Assembly (NCBI GenBank): GCA_038040325.1
Contig: JBBPIM010000007.1
Location: forward strand, 1 to 64,000
Length of the DNA stretch: 64,000 nucleotides
Reading direction: 5' to 3'
DNA from: Mayfieldus profundus
GTDB lineage: Bacteria > Actinomycetota > Thermoleophilia > Solirubrobacterales > 70-9
In this document: positions 42,409-51,187 of the stretch, one piece after another
Layout: each line of letters starts with the position of its first letter
How positions within the stretch are numbered: the stretch's first letter is position 1
The notes under the pieces: model-generated
The model's input: the letters and a program-made list of their open reading frames with translations, nothing else
What the model was told of the DNA's origin: nothing
Databases searched by the model: none
Translations under genes and position numbers: made by a program

Positions 42409-43865
42409 TCCCAGAACGGTGCGGCGAAGCCGCGGTCGGCAAGCAGCGTTCGGATCTGGATCATCGCCGAGTAGGTCGGCAGGGCGATGAGCCGCCCGTT
42501 CGCCAGGTCGATTGCCCGGTCGAACGACGAAGCGATGCCGTCCACCGACTCGATCGCGCCGGCCGGGACGCCGGCGTACTTGAGCCTCAATGCCATCTCC
42601 GGTGCGCGGCTCCCTGCGCAGACGACGCGGCCGATGCGGTCGGCGAACGGCTCGAAATCGACGTCCCAGATCCACGAGGTGTCGCGCCCGTCGGGATGGG
42701 TGTCGTTGAGGGCGATCCAGAGGTCCAACCTGCGCTCCCGTTCCAGCGCCAGGGTGCGCAGCAGCTCAGTCGCGCCAACCGGGTTCTTCATCAGCATCAT
42801 CTCCACGCGGGTGCCGCCGACGCGGATCGTCTCGCCGCGCCCGAAGACCGGCGACATCGATTCCAGACCGCGGCGGATCGCCGCCTCCGGCACCCCCAAC
42901 TCGACCGCCGCCGCGACCGCGGCGAGGGCGTTGTAGGCGTTGTACAGCCCGGGGAGCGGAAGCCGCAGCCTCAGCGCGCCGGCCGGAGTGCTGACCTCGA
43001 GATCGGAGCCCGACATTCCGTGCAGCGCGATCGCCGACGCGGCGACCCCGGGCGTCGGGCGCTGACGGCATTCGCAGGCCCAATGGCCGAGGTGGCCGAC
43101 GAACGCACGGTCGTAGCGGTAGGCGGCGCCACAGTCTTCGCAATGCACGGCGTCGTTGATCAAGCGAGGTGTCGGCTCACCCTGCGAGCGGTCCTCGATG
43201 CCGAACAACGTCACCTCGGCCCTACCCTGCTTTTCGCCGAGCGCCGCGATCAGGGGATCGTCGGCGCAGATCACGAACCTGGGTGCCGCCGCGCGATCGA
43301 CCAAATTCGCGAAGCGTTCGACCAGGTAGTCCACCTCCCCGTATGCGTCCAGCCTGTCGCGCGAGAGGTTGCCGAGGACGATCGCCCGGGGCCGTATCTC
43401 GGCCGCCATCGGCGTCAGCCAGGCTTCGTCGACCTCGAAAACCCCGATCTGGCCCGGTTCGAGCAGCGCCGTGGCGATCCCCCATTGCGCGTTGGCCCCG
43501 GCCTTGTTGTGGACCGTCCTCCAACCTGCTGCGCGCAGGATCGAGGCCAGCAGGTTCGCTGTCGTGGTCTTGCCGTTCGTTCCGCTGACCAGGATCGACC
43601 CGCCTTCGAGGCGCGATGCGAGCTGGCCGATCGCTCCCGGCTCCATCCCAAGCAGCATCCGCCCGGGGGCGGAAGTGCCACCCCCTCGGCCGCCGGCCCG
43701 GCTCACCCGCACCGCGGCGCGCGCGATGCCCAGCTTCGTGTGCGGAACCGGCCTCGGGTTCGCCGAGATGTCGGGCGGGACCGGAGGCGGAAAGCCGTCG
43801 GTGCGGTTCTCGTGCAGGGAGTCGAGCCGCTCGAACAGCGCCGCTTCGTCGAATCGAGGCGGCAT
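42405..43865 (-). CDS. murT: MurT-type Mur ligase (lipid II isoglutaminyl synthase ATPase subunit)
   Basis: 486 residues. P-loop SGTNGKTTTANLL, a zinc-ribbon-like insert with C242, C245, C264 and C266 (HCEDCG...ACEC), and the C-terminal DUF1727 domain with WIALNDTHPDGRDTSWIWDVDFE are diagnostic for MurT. MurT activates the D-Glu alpha-carboxyl of lipid II while GatD supplies ammonia. Here no GatD gene is adjacent: the downstream overlapping gene is another Mur ligase and the upstream gene (1 bp away) is an FAD oxidoreductase. The usual partner is therefore absent locally or replaced. Confidence 0.88.
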   Translation of the reverse strand: MPPRFDEAALFERLDSLHENRTDGFPPPVPPDISANPRPVPHTKLGIARAAVRVSRAGGRGGGTSAPGRMLLGMEPGAIGQLASRLEGGSILVSGTNGKTTTANLLASILRAAGWRTVHNKAGANAQWGIATALLEPGQIGVFEVDEAWLTPMAAEIRPRAIVLGNLSRDRLDAYGEVDYLVERFANLVDRAAAPRFVICADDPLIAALGEKQGRAEVTLFGIEDRSQGEPTPRLINDAVHCEDCGAAYRYDRAFVGHLGHWACECRQRPTPGVAASAIALHGMSGSDLEVSTPAGALRLRLPLPGLYNAYNALAAVAAAVELGVPEAAIRRGLESMSPVFGRGETIRVGGTRVEMMLMKNPVGATELLRTLALERERRLDLWIALNDTHPDGRDTSWIWDVDFEPFADRIGRVVCAGSRAPEMALRLKYAGVPAGAIESVDGIASSFDRAIDLANGRLIALPTYSAMIQIRTLLADRGFAAPFWE

Positions 43866-43866
43866 C

Positions 43867-45072
43867 TCAGCCCGTCGATGCGGGGCTCGTCGCGAACCAG
43901 CGCGCGAGCCGCTCCTTGCTCATCAGCTGCGAGGGCTCGACCTGGCGGCTGAAGCAGTCGCGCAGATCCTGGCCGGCGTCGGGCTCGGTGGCCCAGCCGC
44001 GAAACAGCACCTCCCCGGTGCCCGGCCTGGGAAAGCGGCCCCAGGCAAACGACCAGTCGTAGTGCTCGGCGGCGCGAGCGTCGCGCCACTCCTCATAGCC
44101 GTCAAGGCTCGGCTTCGAGCCCGACAGCGCCTCGGCAACATAGAGAGCCTGCTCGAAGGCGTCGCCGATCCCCTGCGCGGTCCCCGGGTGCTTGAAGTGG
44201 CCGGCGTCGCCGACCAGCGCCCATCCCGGTCCCGCGGCGCGGCGGAAGAAGCCCTGCATCAGCGGCTCCGGGGCAACGGCCACCTCGGTCACCATGCGCG
44301 CCTCGTCCAGCAGCTCGGGGTCGATGGTCTCGGGGAACGTGCGCAGCATCTGCACGTACTTGCGCTCACGCTCGTCCTGCGTTCCGCGGGTCAGCTCGGG
44401 GGTGCCGTTGGCGATCAGCATGTGCAGGCCATCCTCGACCGGCACCCGGTTCAGCACCCGGTCGAGCTCGATCTGCATGCTGCCATAGCCGTCGTTGGGG
44501 ATTCCCTCCCAATAGGCATAGGAGATGGCGATCTCGCCTCTCATCGGGCGCTCCTTGGGGATGCCGAGCAGCTTCGCCACTGCCGAGCCCCGACCGTCAG
44601 CGCCGAACACCCAGCGTGCGCCGATCCGCTCACCGTCCTCGAGGACCACACCGCGCGCCGGGTCCTCCTCGGTTCCCGAGCCGATCAGTCCCACGACCCG
44701 CCTGCCGAAGGCGCCTTTCGCTCCGGCTTTCAGGGCGACGTCGATGCCCGCCTTGTCGAGCACGATCCTGCGCGGTGCCGCTGCTCGGTCGAAACCGTCG
44801 ACGGGGGTGAAGCCACCGACGATCTCGTGGCCGAGGCCCCGGAAGCGGCTCTGGTACAGGGGCAGCTCATGCTCGGAGCGAAGCCTGTCCAGCACCCCGA
44901 GCCGCTCGAGGTGCGCCAGCCCGTTCGGCCAGAGCCCGTGGGTCGAGATCGTGGTGCTCGGGAACTCGTCGCGGTCGACGAGCAGGACGTCCCATCCCCG
45001 TTTGGCGAGGTCGATTGCCAGCGCCGAGCCGGCGCAGCGCGCGCCGACGATCACCGCGTCGTGCTCCCTCAT
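43867..45072 (-). CDS. FAD-dependent oxidoreductase (geranylgeranyl-reductase/monooxygenase-like)
   Basis: 401 residues from ATG 45072, which overlaps the enoyl-CoA hydratase stop. AVIVGARCAGSALAIDLAKRG is the FAD-binding GxGxxG-like segment (with Ala/Arg variation), GADGRGSAVAKLLG the middle motif and LVGDAGHFKHPGTAQGIGDAFEQA the DAG motif. Similar to p-hydroxybenzoate-hydroxylase-fold reductases and halogenase-like enzymes. Substrate unknown; membership in a run with ALDH and hydratase suggests lipid or aromatic oxidation. Confidence 0.88.
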   Translation of the reverse strand: MREHDAVIVGARCAGSALAIDLAKRGWDVLLVDRDEFPSTTISTHGLWPNGLAHLERLGVLDRLRSEHELPLYQSRFRGLGHEIVGGFTPVDGFDRAAAPRRIVLDKAGIDVALKAGAKGAFGRRVVGLIGSGTEEDPARGVVLEDGERIGARWVFGADGRGSAVAKLLGIPKERPMRGEIAISYAYWEGIPNDGYGSMQIELDRVLNRVPVEDGLHMLIANGTPELTRGTQDERERKYVQMLRTFPETIDPELLDEARMVTEVAVAPEPLMQGFFRRAAGPGWALVGDAGHFKHPGTAQGIGDAFEQALYVAEALSGSKPSLDGYEEWRDARAAEHYDWSFAWGRFPRPGTGEVLFRGWATEPDAGQDLRDCFSRQVEPSQLMSKERLARWFATSPASTG

Positions 45073-45878
45073 CACAGCCCCCCGTGGGGCCACTCCGGCT
45101 CCCGGCCCTCCTTGAAGGCTCGGGCGCCGATCGAGTGCGAGTCGCGGCGCATGAACATCGACAGCGTCGCCTCGGCCTCCTGTCGCAGCTGTTCCTCCAG
45201 GGTGCGGCCGACGTTTCGCACCATCGTCTCCTTGTCGGTGCGGATCGCGCCCTGGGGCAGCGCCGCGATCTCCTGCGCCAGCTCCAGCGCGCGCTCCAGT
45301 GCCTTGCCCTCGGGCACCACCTCGTTGACGAGGCCGATCCGCAAAGCTTCCTCGGCGCCCACCGGGCGGCCGGTGATGATCATCTCGGCCGCGCGCGCGT
45401 AGCCGACCGCGAGCGGCAGGCGCACCGTCATCCCGTCGCCGGCGACGATGTTCCAGCGCCGCTCCAGCGCCCCGAACACGGCGTTCTCGGAGGCGATCCG
45501 GATGTCGGCGAGCAACGCGTTCTCCAGGCCCGCCGCCACCGCCCAACCGTTGACCGCGGCGATCACCGGCTTGAACACGTCGAGCTTGCGCGTGTAGCCG
45601 CAGACCCCGGGCTCGTTGAGCAGGTGGGTGCGGAACTCGTCCCACTCGGGCTGCTCCCAGTCGGCCGCGTCCTGCAGGTCCCAGCCGGCGCAGAACGCAT
45701 CGCCGGAGCCGGTGATCACCAGCACGTAGGCCTCCGGGTCGTCGCGGAAGTGCTGCCAGGCGTCGTGCAGCTCCGCGTTCATCTCGCGGCTGATCGCGTT
45801 GCGCTGCTCGGGACGGTCGTAGCGCAGGACGGTGACGTGGCCGTCCCGCTCGTAGCGCAGGTTGCGGTAGTCCGGCAA
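45072..45878 (-). CDS. Enoyl-CoA hydratase/isomerase family protein
   Basis: 268 residues if TTG 45878 is the start; no ATG or GTG is available near the first strand, and the long frame further upstream overlaps the ALDH gene. Crotonase motifs: RPEQRNAISREMNAEL, SGDAFCAGWDL (oxyanion hole), AAVNGWAVAAGLENALLADIRIASENAVFG, and ERRWNIVAGDGMTVRLP. The G-G-x-E glutamate region is altered compared with classical hydratases, so isomerase or hydrolase activity is possible. It lies 17 bp downstream of the ALDH stop. Confidence 0.88.
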   Translation of the reverse strand: MPDYRNLRYERDGHVTVLRYDRPEQRNAISREMNAELHDAWQHFRDDPEAYVLVITGSGDAFCAGWDLQDAADWEQPEWDEFRTHLLNEPGVCGYTRKLDVFKPVIAAVNGWAVAAGLENALLADIRIASENAVFGALERRWNIVAGDGMTVRLPLAVGYARAAEMIITGRPVGAEEALRIGLVNEVVPEGKALERALELAQEIAALPQGAIRTDKETMVRNVGRTLEEQLRQEAEATLSMFMRRDSHSIGARAFKEGREPEWPHGGL

Positions 45879-45895
45879 GGGTGCGGTGGCCCGAG

Positions 45896-47473
45896 CTAGG
45901 TGTCGCGCGTGAAGCGGCGCTTCAGGTCGCGGGCATTGAACAGCCGCGACAGGCGGCGCAGCAGGTTGCGGCGCTTCTCGGTGTACGGGTACCAGAGCAG
46001 CTCGCGCTTGCCTCCGAACCGCGTGATCACTATCGACTCCGGCCGGCAGAACTTCTTGATCCCGTGCTCGCCGTGGCGGTAGCCGATCCCCGACTCCTTC
46101 CAGCCGCCCATCGGGACGTCGGAGGTGAGGTAGTTGACCAGCACGTCGTTGACGTTGATCGCGCCGCACTCGATCCTCCGTGCGACCTGCTCGGCGTGGC
46201 GCTTGGCGCCGAACACCGAGCCGGAGAGCCCGTAGCGGGTGTCGTTGGCGAGGCGCACCGCCTCCTCCTCGTCGCGGACCTTCATCACCCCGACCACCGG
46301 GCCGAAGGTCTCGTCGCGCATCACCTTCATCGAGTGGTCGACGTCGACCAGCACGGTCGGCTCGAAGTAGTCGCCCGGGCCGTCCACCGGCTTTCCGCCC
46401 AGCAGCGCCTTGGCGCCGCTGGCGATCGCGTCGTTGACGTGGTCCTCGACGATCGCGGTCTGGTTGGGCGAGGTCATCGCGCCGACGTCCTTCTCGTAGT
46501 CGGGCCCGTCCGCGCCCTGCCGCAGCTCCCTGACCTCCTCGGTGAGCTTCTCGACGAACTCGTCGTAGACCGGCTCCTCGACGTAGATCCGCTCCACCGA
46601 CATGCAGATCTGCCCGGAGTTCGCCATCCCTCCCCAGGTGGCGGCGTTGGCGGCGCGCTCGATGTTGGCGTCGCGCAGCACGACCATCGGGTCCTTGCCG
46701 CCCAGCTCGAGACTGACCGGGGTGAGGGTCTCGGCCGCGCGCGCCATCACCTTCTTGCCGGTCCGGTCCGAGCCGGTGAACTGGATGAAGTCGACCGCGT
46801 CGATCAGCGCCTGCCCGGTGTCTCCGGTCCCCTGCACGCAGTCGAGGATGTCGGGTCCGCCGATCTCGTTCTTCCAGGCGTCGATCACCTGGATCAGTCC
46901 CAGCGGAGTGAACTCGGAGGGCTTGATCACCACCGCAGCACCCGCCTGCAGCGCCGGAATCCCGTCGCCCAGCGAAAGCATCAATGGGAAGTTCCAGGGG
47001 CTGATGATCCCGACCACCGGGTGCGGCCGGTACTGGACGCGGAGCTTCTTGGCCCTCATCAGCGGGTTGTGGGCGCGGACCTTGTCGTCGCCGATGAACT
47101 TGTCCGCCTTGCTGCCGTAGAAGTTGATGGTGTCGGTGAGGTAGACCGCCTCTCCGCCGGCGTCGGCGCGCACCTTGCCGGTCTCCTCCTGCATCGTGTC
47201 GGCGATCGCGTCGTAGTTGTCGATCATCCAATCGCGCAGCTTGCCCAGCCACTCGTAGCGCCCCTTGTTGCCCAGCGCCTCCCACTCGGGCTGGTTGGCG
47301 CGCACTCGCGCCACCACCTCGCGCACGCGTTCGGGGGAGTCCTCGGCGATCTCGCGGATCACCTCGCCGGTCGCCGGGTTGCGGACCTCGAAGCTCTTTC
47401 CGCTGGGGACGCCGTTACCGCTCTCCCCGTCGGTCGCCTGCCCGGTCTTCGCCTGCGCCGTGCCGCTCTCCAC
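45896..47473 (-). CDS. NAD(P)-dependent aldehyde dehydrogenase
   Basis: 525 residues. Motifs: GIISPWNFPLML, VIKPSEFTPLG, FTGSDRTGKKVM, the general base in SLELGGKDPM and the catalytic Cys in NSGQICMSVERIYV, then ETFGPVVGV. A succinate-semialdehyde-dehydrogenase-like class member, with a basic C-terminal extension (TEKRRNLLRRLSRLF) that might contact the membrane. First gene of the minus-strand run ALDH-hydratase-FAD oxidoreductase-murT-Mur ligase. Confidence 0.92.
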   Translation of the reverse strand: MESGTAQAKTGQATDGESGNGVPSGKSFEVRNPATGEVIREIAEDSPERVREVVARVRANQPEWEALGNKGRYEWLGKLRDWMIDNYDAIADTMQEETGKVRADAGGEAVYLTDTINFYGSKADKFIGDDKVRAHNPLMRAKKLRVQYRPHPVVGIISPWNFPLMLSLGDGIPALQAGAAVVIKPSEFTPLGLIQVIDAWKNEIGGPDILDCVQGTGDTGQALIDAVDFIQFTGSDRTGKKVMARAAETLTPVSLELGGKDPMVVLRDANIERAANAATWGGMANSGQICMSVERIYVEEPVYDEFVEKLTEEVRELRQGADGPDYEKDVGAMTSPNQTAIVEDHVNDAIASGAKALLGGKPVDGPGDYFEPTVLVDVDHSMKVMRDETFGPVVGVMKVRDEEEAVRLANDTRYGLSGSVFGAKRHAEQVARRIECGAINVNDVLVNYLTSDVPMGGWKESGIGYRHGEHGIKKFCRPESIVITRFGGKRELLWYPYTEKRRNLLRRLSRLFNARDLKRRFTRDT

Positions 47474-47511
47474 TTGGCCTCTCCTTCGTTGGCTGGCTGG
47501 GTGGCCAAACT

Positions 47512-48672
47512 CTACTGCGCCGGGAGCTGCACGAGCCAGTAGACGGGACCCTTCAGCGAAACCAGGTAGACGTGGCCCCGGCTGTCCTCTCCGAAGGAGG
47601 AGAGCCTCGGAACCCGCAGCCCCAGGCGGCGGTTGCTGCGCACCGGATCCTCGGGGCGGAAGCTAAACAGCTCCCCGGTGCAGTAGTCGCCGTACAGATA
47701 GCGGCCGTCGAGCGTGTAGAGCGCCGGATCGCGGACCACATAGCCGCCGGTCACCGCGCAGCGTGGGTGCTGGCGGTAGGTGACCACGGGCTCGACCGGA
47801 TGGCGAACGCGAAGTTTGCGCTTGAAGCGCGTATGGCCCTCGAACGCGGCCCAACCGAAGTTGGCGCCGAGCCCCTGCCCGGGCGGTACGTAGTCCACCT
47901 CCTCGAACGTGTCCTGGCCGACATCGCCGATCGCCAGCGCCCCGGTGGCCCGGTCGAATGAGAATCGCCAGGGGTTGCGAAGGCCAATCGCGTAGATCTC
48001 GTTGCGGCCCGGCCGCCCGTGGAACGGGTTGCTGCGGGGCGTCGTGTACGGGCGCCCGCCGCGGCGCCGCGGGTCGATGCGCAGGATCTTGCCGCGCAGC
48101 GTGTTTCGGTTTTGGGCGTTGTCCTTCGGATCCCCGACCAGCCCGCCGTCGCCGGCGCCCAGGTAGAGGTAACCGTCGGGGCCGAACAGCAGCAGCCCGC
48201 CGTTGTGGGTCGCGCTGAGCTGGGGGATGGCGAGCAGGTTGCGCGGCTTTCGCAGCGCCACCGCCTGGGCGCGCCGCGAGCGCCGCAGCTCCTGCACCCG
48301 GAGCGTCCCTGCGCGCCCGATGAAGGCGATGTACAGGCGCCGTGACCGCTGGTAATCGGGAGGGAAGGCGACCGACAGCAGCCCCTGCTCCGTCCCCTTG
48401 TGACGGACCCGCCCGCGGATGTCGAGGAAGGGGCGGCGCAGCTTGCGGCTACCGCGCACGGCGCGGATCACCCCCGCCTTCTCGACTACCAGCAGCAGGC
48501 CGGGAGCTCCCGGCGGCTGGGCGACGAACAGCGGCTCTCGAAACTCGCCTACCTGGCGCAGTCCGGGCCCGGGTGCAGGCGAGTCGTCGCTGCCGCCTCC
48601 GCAGCCGCCGGCCACGGCGGCGGAGAACGCCGCGAGGGCGAACGGTGCGAGGCGTCGTCCCGGCCGGGTCAT
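47512..48672 (-). CDS. PQQ-type soluble glucose/sorbosone dehydrogenase lipoprotein (copy 1)
   Basis: 386 residues. Lipobox-like AAVAGGC at residues 18-24 indicates export and lipid anchoring. Six-bladed propeller landmarks of the soluble PQQ glucose dehydrogenase family: GLLSVAFPPDY, SATHNGGLLLFGPDGYLYLGAGDGG, GKILRIDPR, GLRNPWRFSFDR, IGDVGQDTFEEVDY, GANFGWAAFEG and GGYVVRDP. It oxidises aldoses outside the cell in characterised members. Two homologues follow upstream on the same strand; this copy is the most divergent around the NHNGG active-site motif (THNGG). Confidence 0.88.
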   Translation of the reverse strand: MTRPGRRLAPFALAAFSAAVAGGCGGGSDDSPAPGPGLRQVGEFREPLFVAQPPGAPGLLLVVEKAGVIRAVRGSRKLRRPFLDIRGRVRHKGTEQGLLSVAFPPDYQRSRRLYIAFIGRAGTLRVQELRRSRRAQAVALRKPRNLLAIPQLSATHNGGLLLFGPDGYLYLGAGDGGLVGDPKDNAQNRNTLRGKILRIDPRRRGGRPYTTPRSNPFHGRPGRNEIYAIGLRNPWRFSFDRATGALAIGDVGQDTFEEVDYVPPGQGLGANFGWAAFEGHTRFKRKLRVRHPVEPVVTYRQHPRCAVTGGYVVRDPALYTLDGRYLYGDYCTGELFSFRPEDPVRSNRRLGLRVPRLSSFGEDSRGHVYLVSLKGPVYWLVQLPAQ

Positions 48673-48711
48673 TGCGAGGGCGGGCGGCAGCCTACCGCTC
48701 GCTCCGACCGC

Positions 48712-49863
48712 TCAGCCAGGCAGGATCCGGTACACGGGCCCGGCCAGCGAGCAGATGTAGATGCGGTTGCGCTGGTCCACTCCGAATGAGGTGGGGGAGT
48801 CGACGTTCACGCCGACCGGCCTGTCGCGGCGCGCGCCGGCGAGCTTCGGCCGCAAGCTGCGCAGCTGGCCCTCGCAGAAGTCGATGTAGAGGTAGCGGCC
48901 GCGCAGCCCGCGCAGGCGCGGGTCGCGCACGACGTAGCCGCCGATCACGGTGCAGCCGCGGCCCCGTCCGTAGGCGAGGATCGGCTTGGTGGTGCCGCCG
49001 GGGTCGCTGCTGCCGCCCGGGTAGGGCGAAAAGCCCTCGAACGCGTTCCAACCGAAGTTGGCCCCGCTCGCAGCGCCGACCGTCTCATAGTCGACCTCCT
49101 CGAAGCGGTCCTGCCCGACGTCCCCGATCACGATGTATGGGCCGTCGCTGCCGCGGTCGAAGGAGAACCGGAACGGGTTGCGCAGCCCGTAGCTGAACAC
49201 CTCGTCGCGCCCGTCGCGGCCGACGAACGGGTTCGACCCGGGCAGCGAGTAGGCGGCTCCGCCGGGGGGGTTGCGCGGATCGATGCGCAGGATCTTGCCC
49301 AGCAGGCTGTCCCGGTTCTGGGCGTTGTTGGACGGGTCGCCGCCGCCCCCACCGTCGCCGGTGCTGATGTAGAGCAGGTCGCCGAGGAAGGCAAGCTGGC
49401 CGCCGTTGTGGTTGTCGTTGGCACGGTGGCGGATCTCCAGCAGCGGCCGCCGCGAGCCGCGCCGCGCCCGCGTCGCGCCGCGGCGCTTGAACTCCTCGAT
49501 CCGCAGGTCGCCCTGGTTGTCGGTGAAGAAGGCGTAGAAGCGCCTGCTCTGCTTGTAGTCGGGCGGGAACGCGACTGAGAGCAGGCCCTGCTCCTGGAAG
49601 CCGTCGCCGACCAGCCCGCGGATGTCGAGGAAGGGCCGATGCAGCTTTCGGTTGCGCTTCGCGACGCGCACCGTGCCGCCCCGCTCGACCACGAACAGCA
49701 GCTTCCTGAACCCCGGCGCCCCGGTCGCGTAGACGGGCTCGTCGAAATCGCCGATCTTGCGCTTGCTCACCCGCCCCTGGGCGGACGGGGCCGCGAGCAG
49801 CGCGGCCAGCGCCGCGATCCCGCACAGCAGCAGCAGGCGGCGGTTGCCGGGGCGGCGACTCAT
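48712..49863 (-). CDS. PQQ-type soluble glucose/sorbosone dehydrogenase, secreted (copy 2)
   Basis: 383 residues from ATG 49863 (a GTG at 49887 is possible). Signal peptide (LLLLCGIAALAALLAAPSAQG), without a lipobox immediately before the mature part. Propeller motifs: QGLLSVAFPPDY, NDNHNGGQLAF, STGDGGGGGDP, GKILRIDPRNPPGGAAY, GLRNPFRFSFDRG, IGDVGQDRFEEVDY and FGWNAFEG. It would act outside the cell, but released rather than anchored, unlike copies 1 and 3. Confidence 0.88.
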   Translation of the reverse strand: MSRRPGNRRLLLLCGIAALAALLAAPSAQGRVSKRKIGDFDEPVYATGAPGFRKLLFVVERGGTVRVAKRNRKLHRPFLDIRGLVGDGFQEQGLLSVAFPPDYKQSRRFYAFFTDNQGDLRIEEFKRRGATRARRGSRRPLLEIRHRANDNHNGGQLAFLGDLLYISTGDGGGGGDPSNNAQNRDSLLGKILRIDPRNPPGGAAYSLPGSNPFVGRDGRDEVFSYGLRNPFRFSFDRGSDGPYIVIGDVGQDRFEEVDYETVGAASGANFGWNAFEGFSPYPGGSSDPGGTTKPILAYGRGRGCTVIGGYVVRDPRLRGLRGRYLYIDFCEGQLRSLRPKLAGARRDRPVGVNVDSPTSFGVDQRNRIYICSLAGPVYRILPG

Positions 49864-49932
49864 CGAGAAGGAGAAGGGGTTTGCCACTTCAAGATCAACA
49901 CGCCAGGGCCACTTACGGAGCGCCGCCGCAGA

Positions 49933-51162
49933 TCAGCCGGCCGGATCGAGGCGGTAGACGGGGCCGTCCAGCGAGCTGACGTAGATCCGCCCCTGGTTGT
50001 CTTCGGCGAACGACGTCGGCTGCGGCACCTCGATGCCCAGCTCTCGGTCGTCCTGCGCGGTCCCGGCCACCGGGACGAAGCTGCGCAGCTGGCCGACGCA
50101 GAGATCCGCGTAGAGGTAGCGGCCGTAGAGCGAGCGCAGATTGGGGTCGCGAACCACGTAGCCCCCGATTACCGAGCAGGCGCCGTCGAGGCCGTAGGTG
50201 AGGACGGGGGGGACGTACCCGGGTGCTGTCTGGTCCTCGTTGAAGCGGGCATCCCCCTCGAACGCCGACCAGCCGAAGTTGGCGCCCGCCGCGTCACGGC
50301 GGCTCACGTAGTCGATCTCCTCGAAGCTGTCCTGCCCGACGTCGCCGATCGACAGCGCGCCCGTCTTGCGGTCGAAGGAGAAACGCCAGGGATTGCGCAG
50401 CCCGTAGGCGAAGATCTCGGGCAGCGCGCCCGGCCGATCGACGAAGGGGTTGTCGCGGGGCACGCTGTAGGCGGCTCCGCCGGACGGGCTGAGCGGGTCG
50501 ATGCGAAGGATCTTGCCCAGCAGCGTCGAGAGGTCCTGGCCGCGGCGCTCCGGGTCGCCGCCGTCGCCGCCGTCGCCGAGGCCGACGTAGAGCTGTCCGT
50601 CGGAGCCGAACACGACCAGCCCGCCGTTGTGGTTGGGGTAGGGGTCCTCGACGTCGAGGATCGAGCGGGCGCTGCCCGGGTCGGCCCGGAAGGGGTCGGC
50701 GTCCGAGCGGCGGTACTCGGCCACCGTGTTGGCGCCGTCAGCGGCGGTGTAATCGACGTAGAAGAGGCCGGAGCGCTGGTAATCGGGCGCGAACGCCATC
50801 GAGAGCAGGCCCTGCTCTTCGCTGAGCGCGATCTCGCCGCTGAGGTCGAGGAAGGGGTCTGGCAGGACGCGGCCGTCGTGAACGACCCGGATCCTGCCGG
50901 TCTGCTCGACCACGTACAGGTCGCGCGCCTCTCCCGGCGGCTGGGTGACGTAGACCGGCTGGTCGAAGTCCCCGATCTCGGTCAGCTTGACACCGCCCCT
51001 GCCGTCGCCGACCGGCGGCTCCGGCCGGTCCGCCTGGCGGTCGGGGGCGGAGGGTGCCGGTGGCGCGGTCGTCGCCTCGTCGTCAGAGTCGCCGCAACCG
51101 GCCCCGACCGCGATCAGCGCGGTCGCGGCAAGCAGCGTCGCCGCGGGAGCCCTGGCTCTCAT
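49933..51162 (-). CDS. PQQ-type soluble glucose/sorbosone dehydrogenase lipoprotein (copy 3)
   Basis: 409 residues. Lipobox AVGAGC at residues 18-23 and a Pro/Asp-rich spacer. Propeller motifs: QGLLSMAFAPDY, YPNHNGGLVVFGSDGQLYVGLGDGG, GKILRIDPLSPSGGAAY, GLRNPWRFSFDRKTG, IGDVGQDSFEEIDY and FGWSAFEGD. Probably the first gene of the three-copy run. The electron acceptor is not encoded nearby, and no PQQ biosynthesis gene is visible. Confidence 0.88.
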   Translation of the reverse strand: MRARAPAATLLAATALIAVGAGCGDSDDEATTAPPAPSAPDRQADRPEPPVGDGRGGVKLTEIGDFDQPVYVTQPPGEARDLYVVEQTGRIRVVHDGRVLPDPFLDLSGEIALSEEQGLLSMAFAPDYQRSGLFYVDYTAADGANTVAEYRRSDADPFRADPGSARSILDVEDPYPNHNGGLVVFGSDGQLYVGLGDGGDGGDPERRGQDLSTLLGKILRIDPLSPSGGAAYSVPRDNPFVDRPGALPEIFAYGLRNPWRFSFDRKTGALSIGDVGQDSFEEIDYVSRRDAAGANFGWSAFEGDARFNEDQTAPGYVPPVLTYGLDGACSVIGGYVVRDPNLRSLYGRYLYADLCVGQLRSFVPVAGTAQDDRELGIEVPQPTSFAEDNQGRIYVSSLDGPVYRLDPAG

Positions 51163-51187
51163 CGCCGAGGTCAGCCGGTCGCCGAGG

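Noticed and set aside
45072..47285. Single 737-codon minus-strand frame covering hydratase plus ALDH region
   Set aside because: Only its last 268 codons are hydratase; the rest is an out-of-frame shadow of the ALDH gene.
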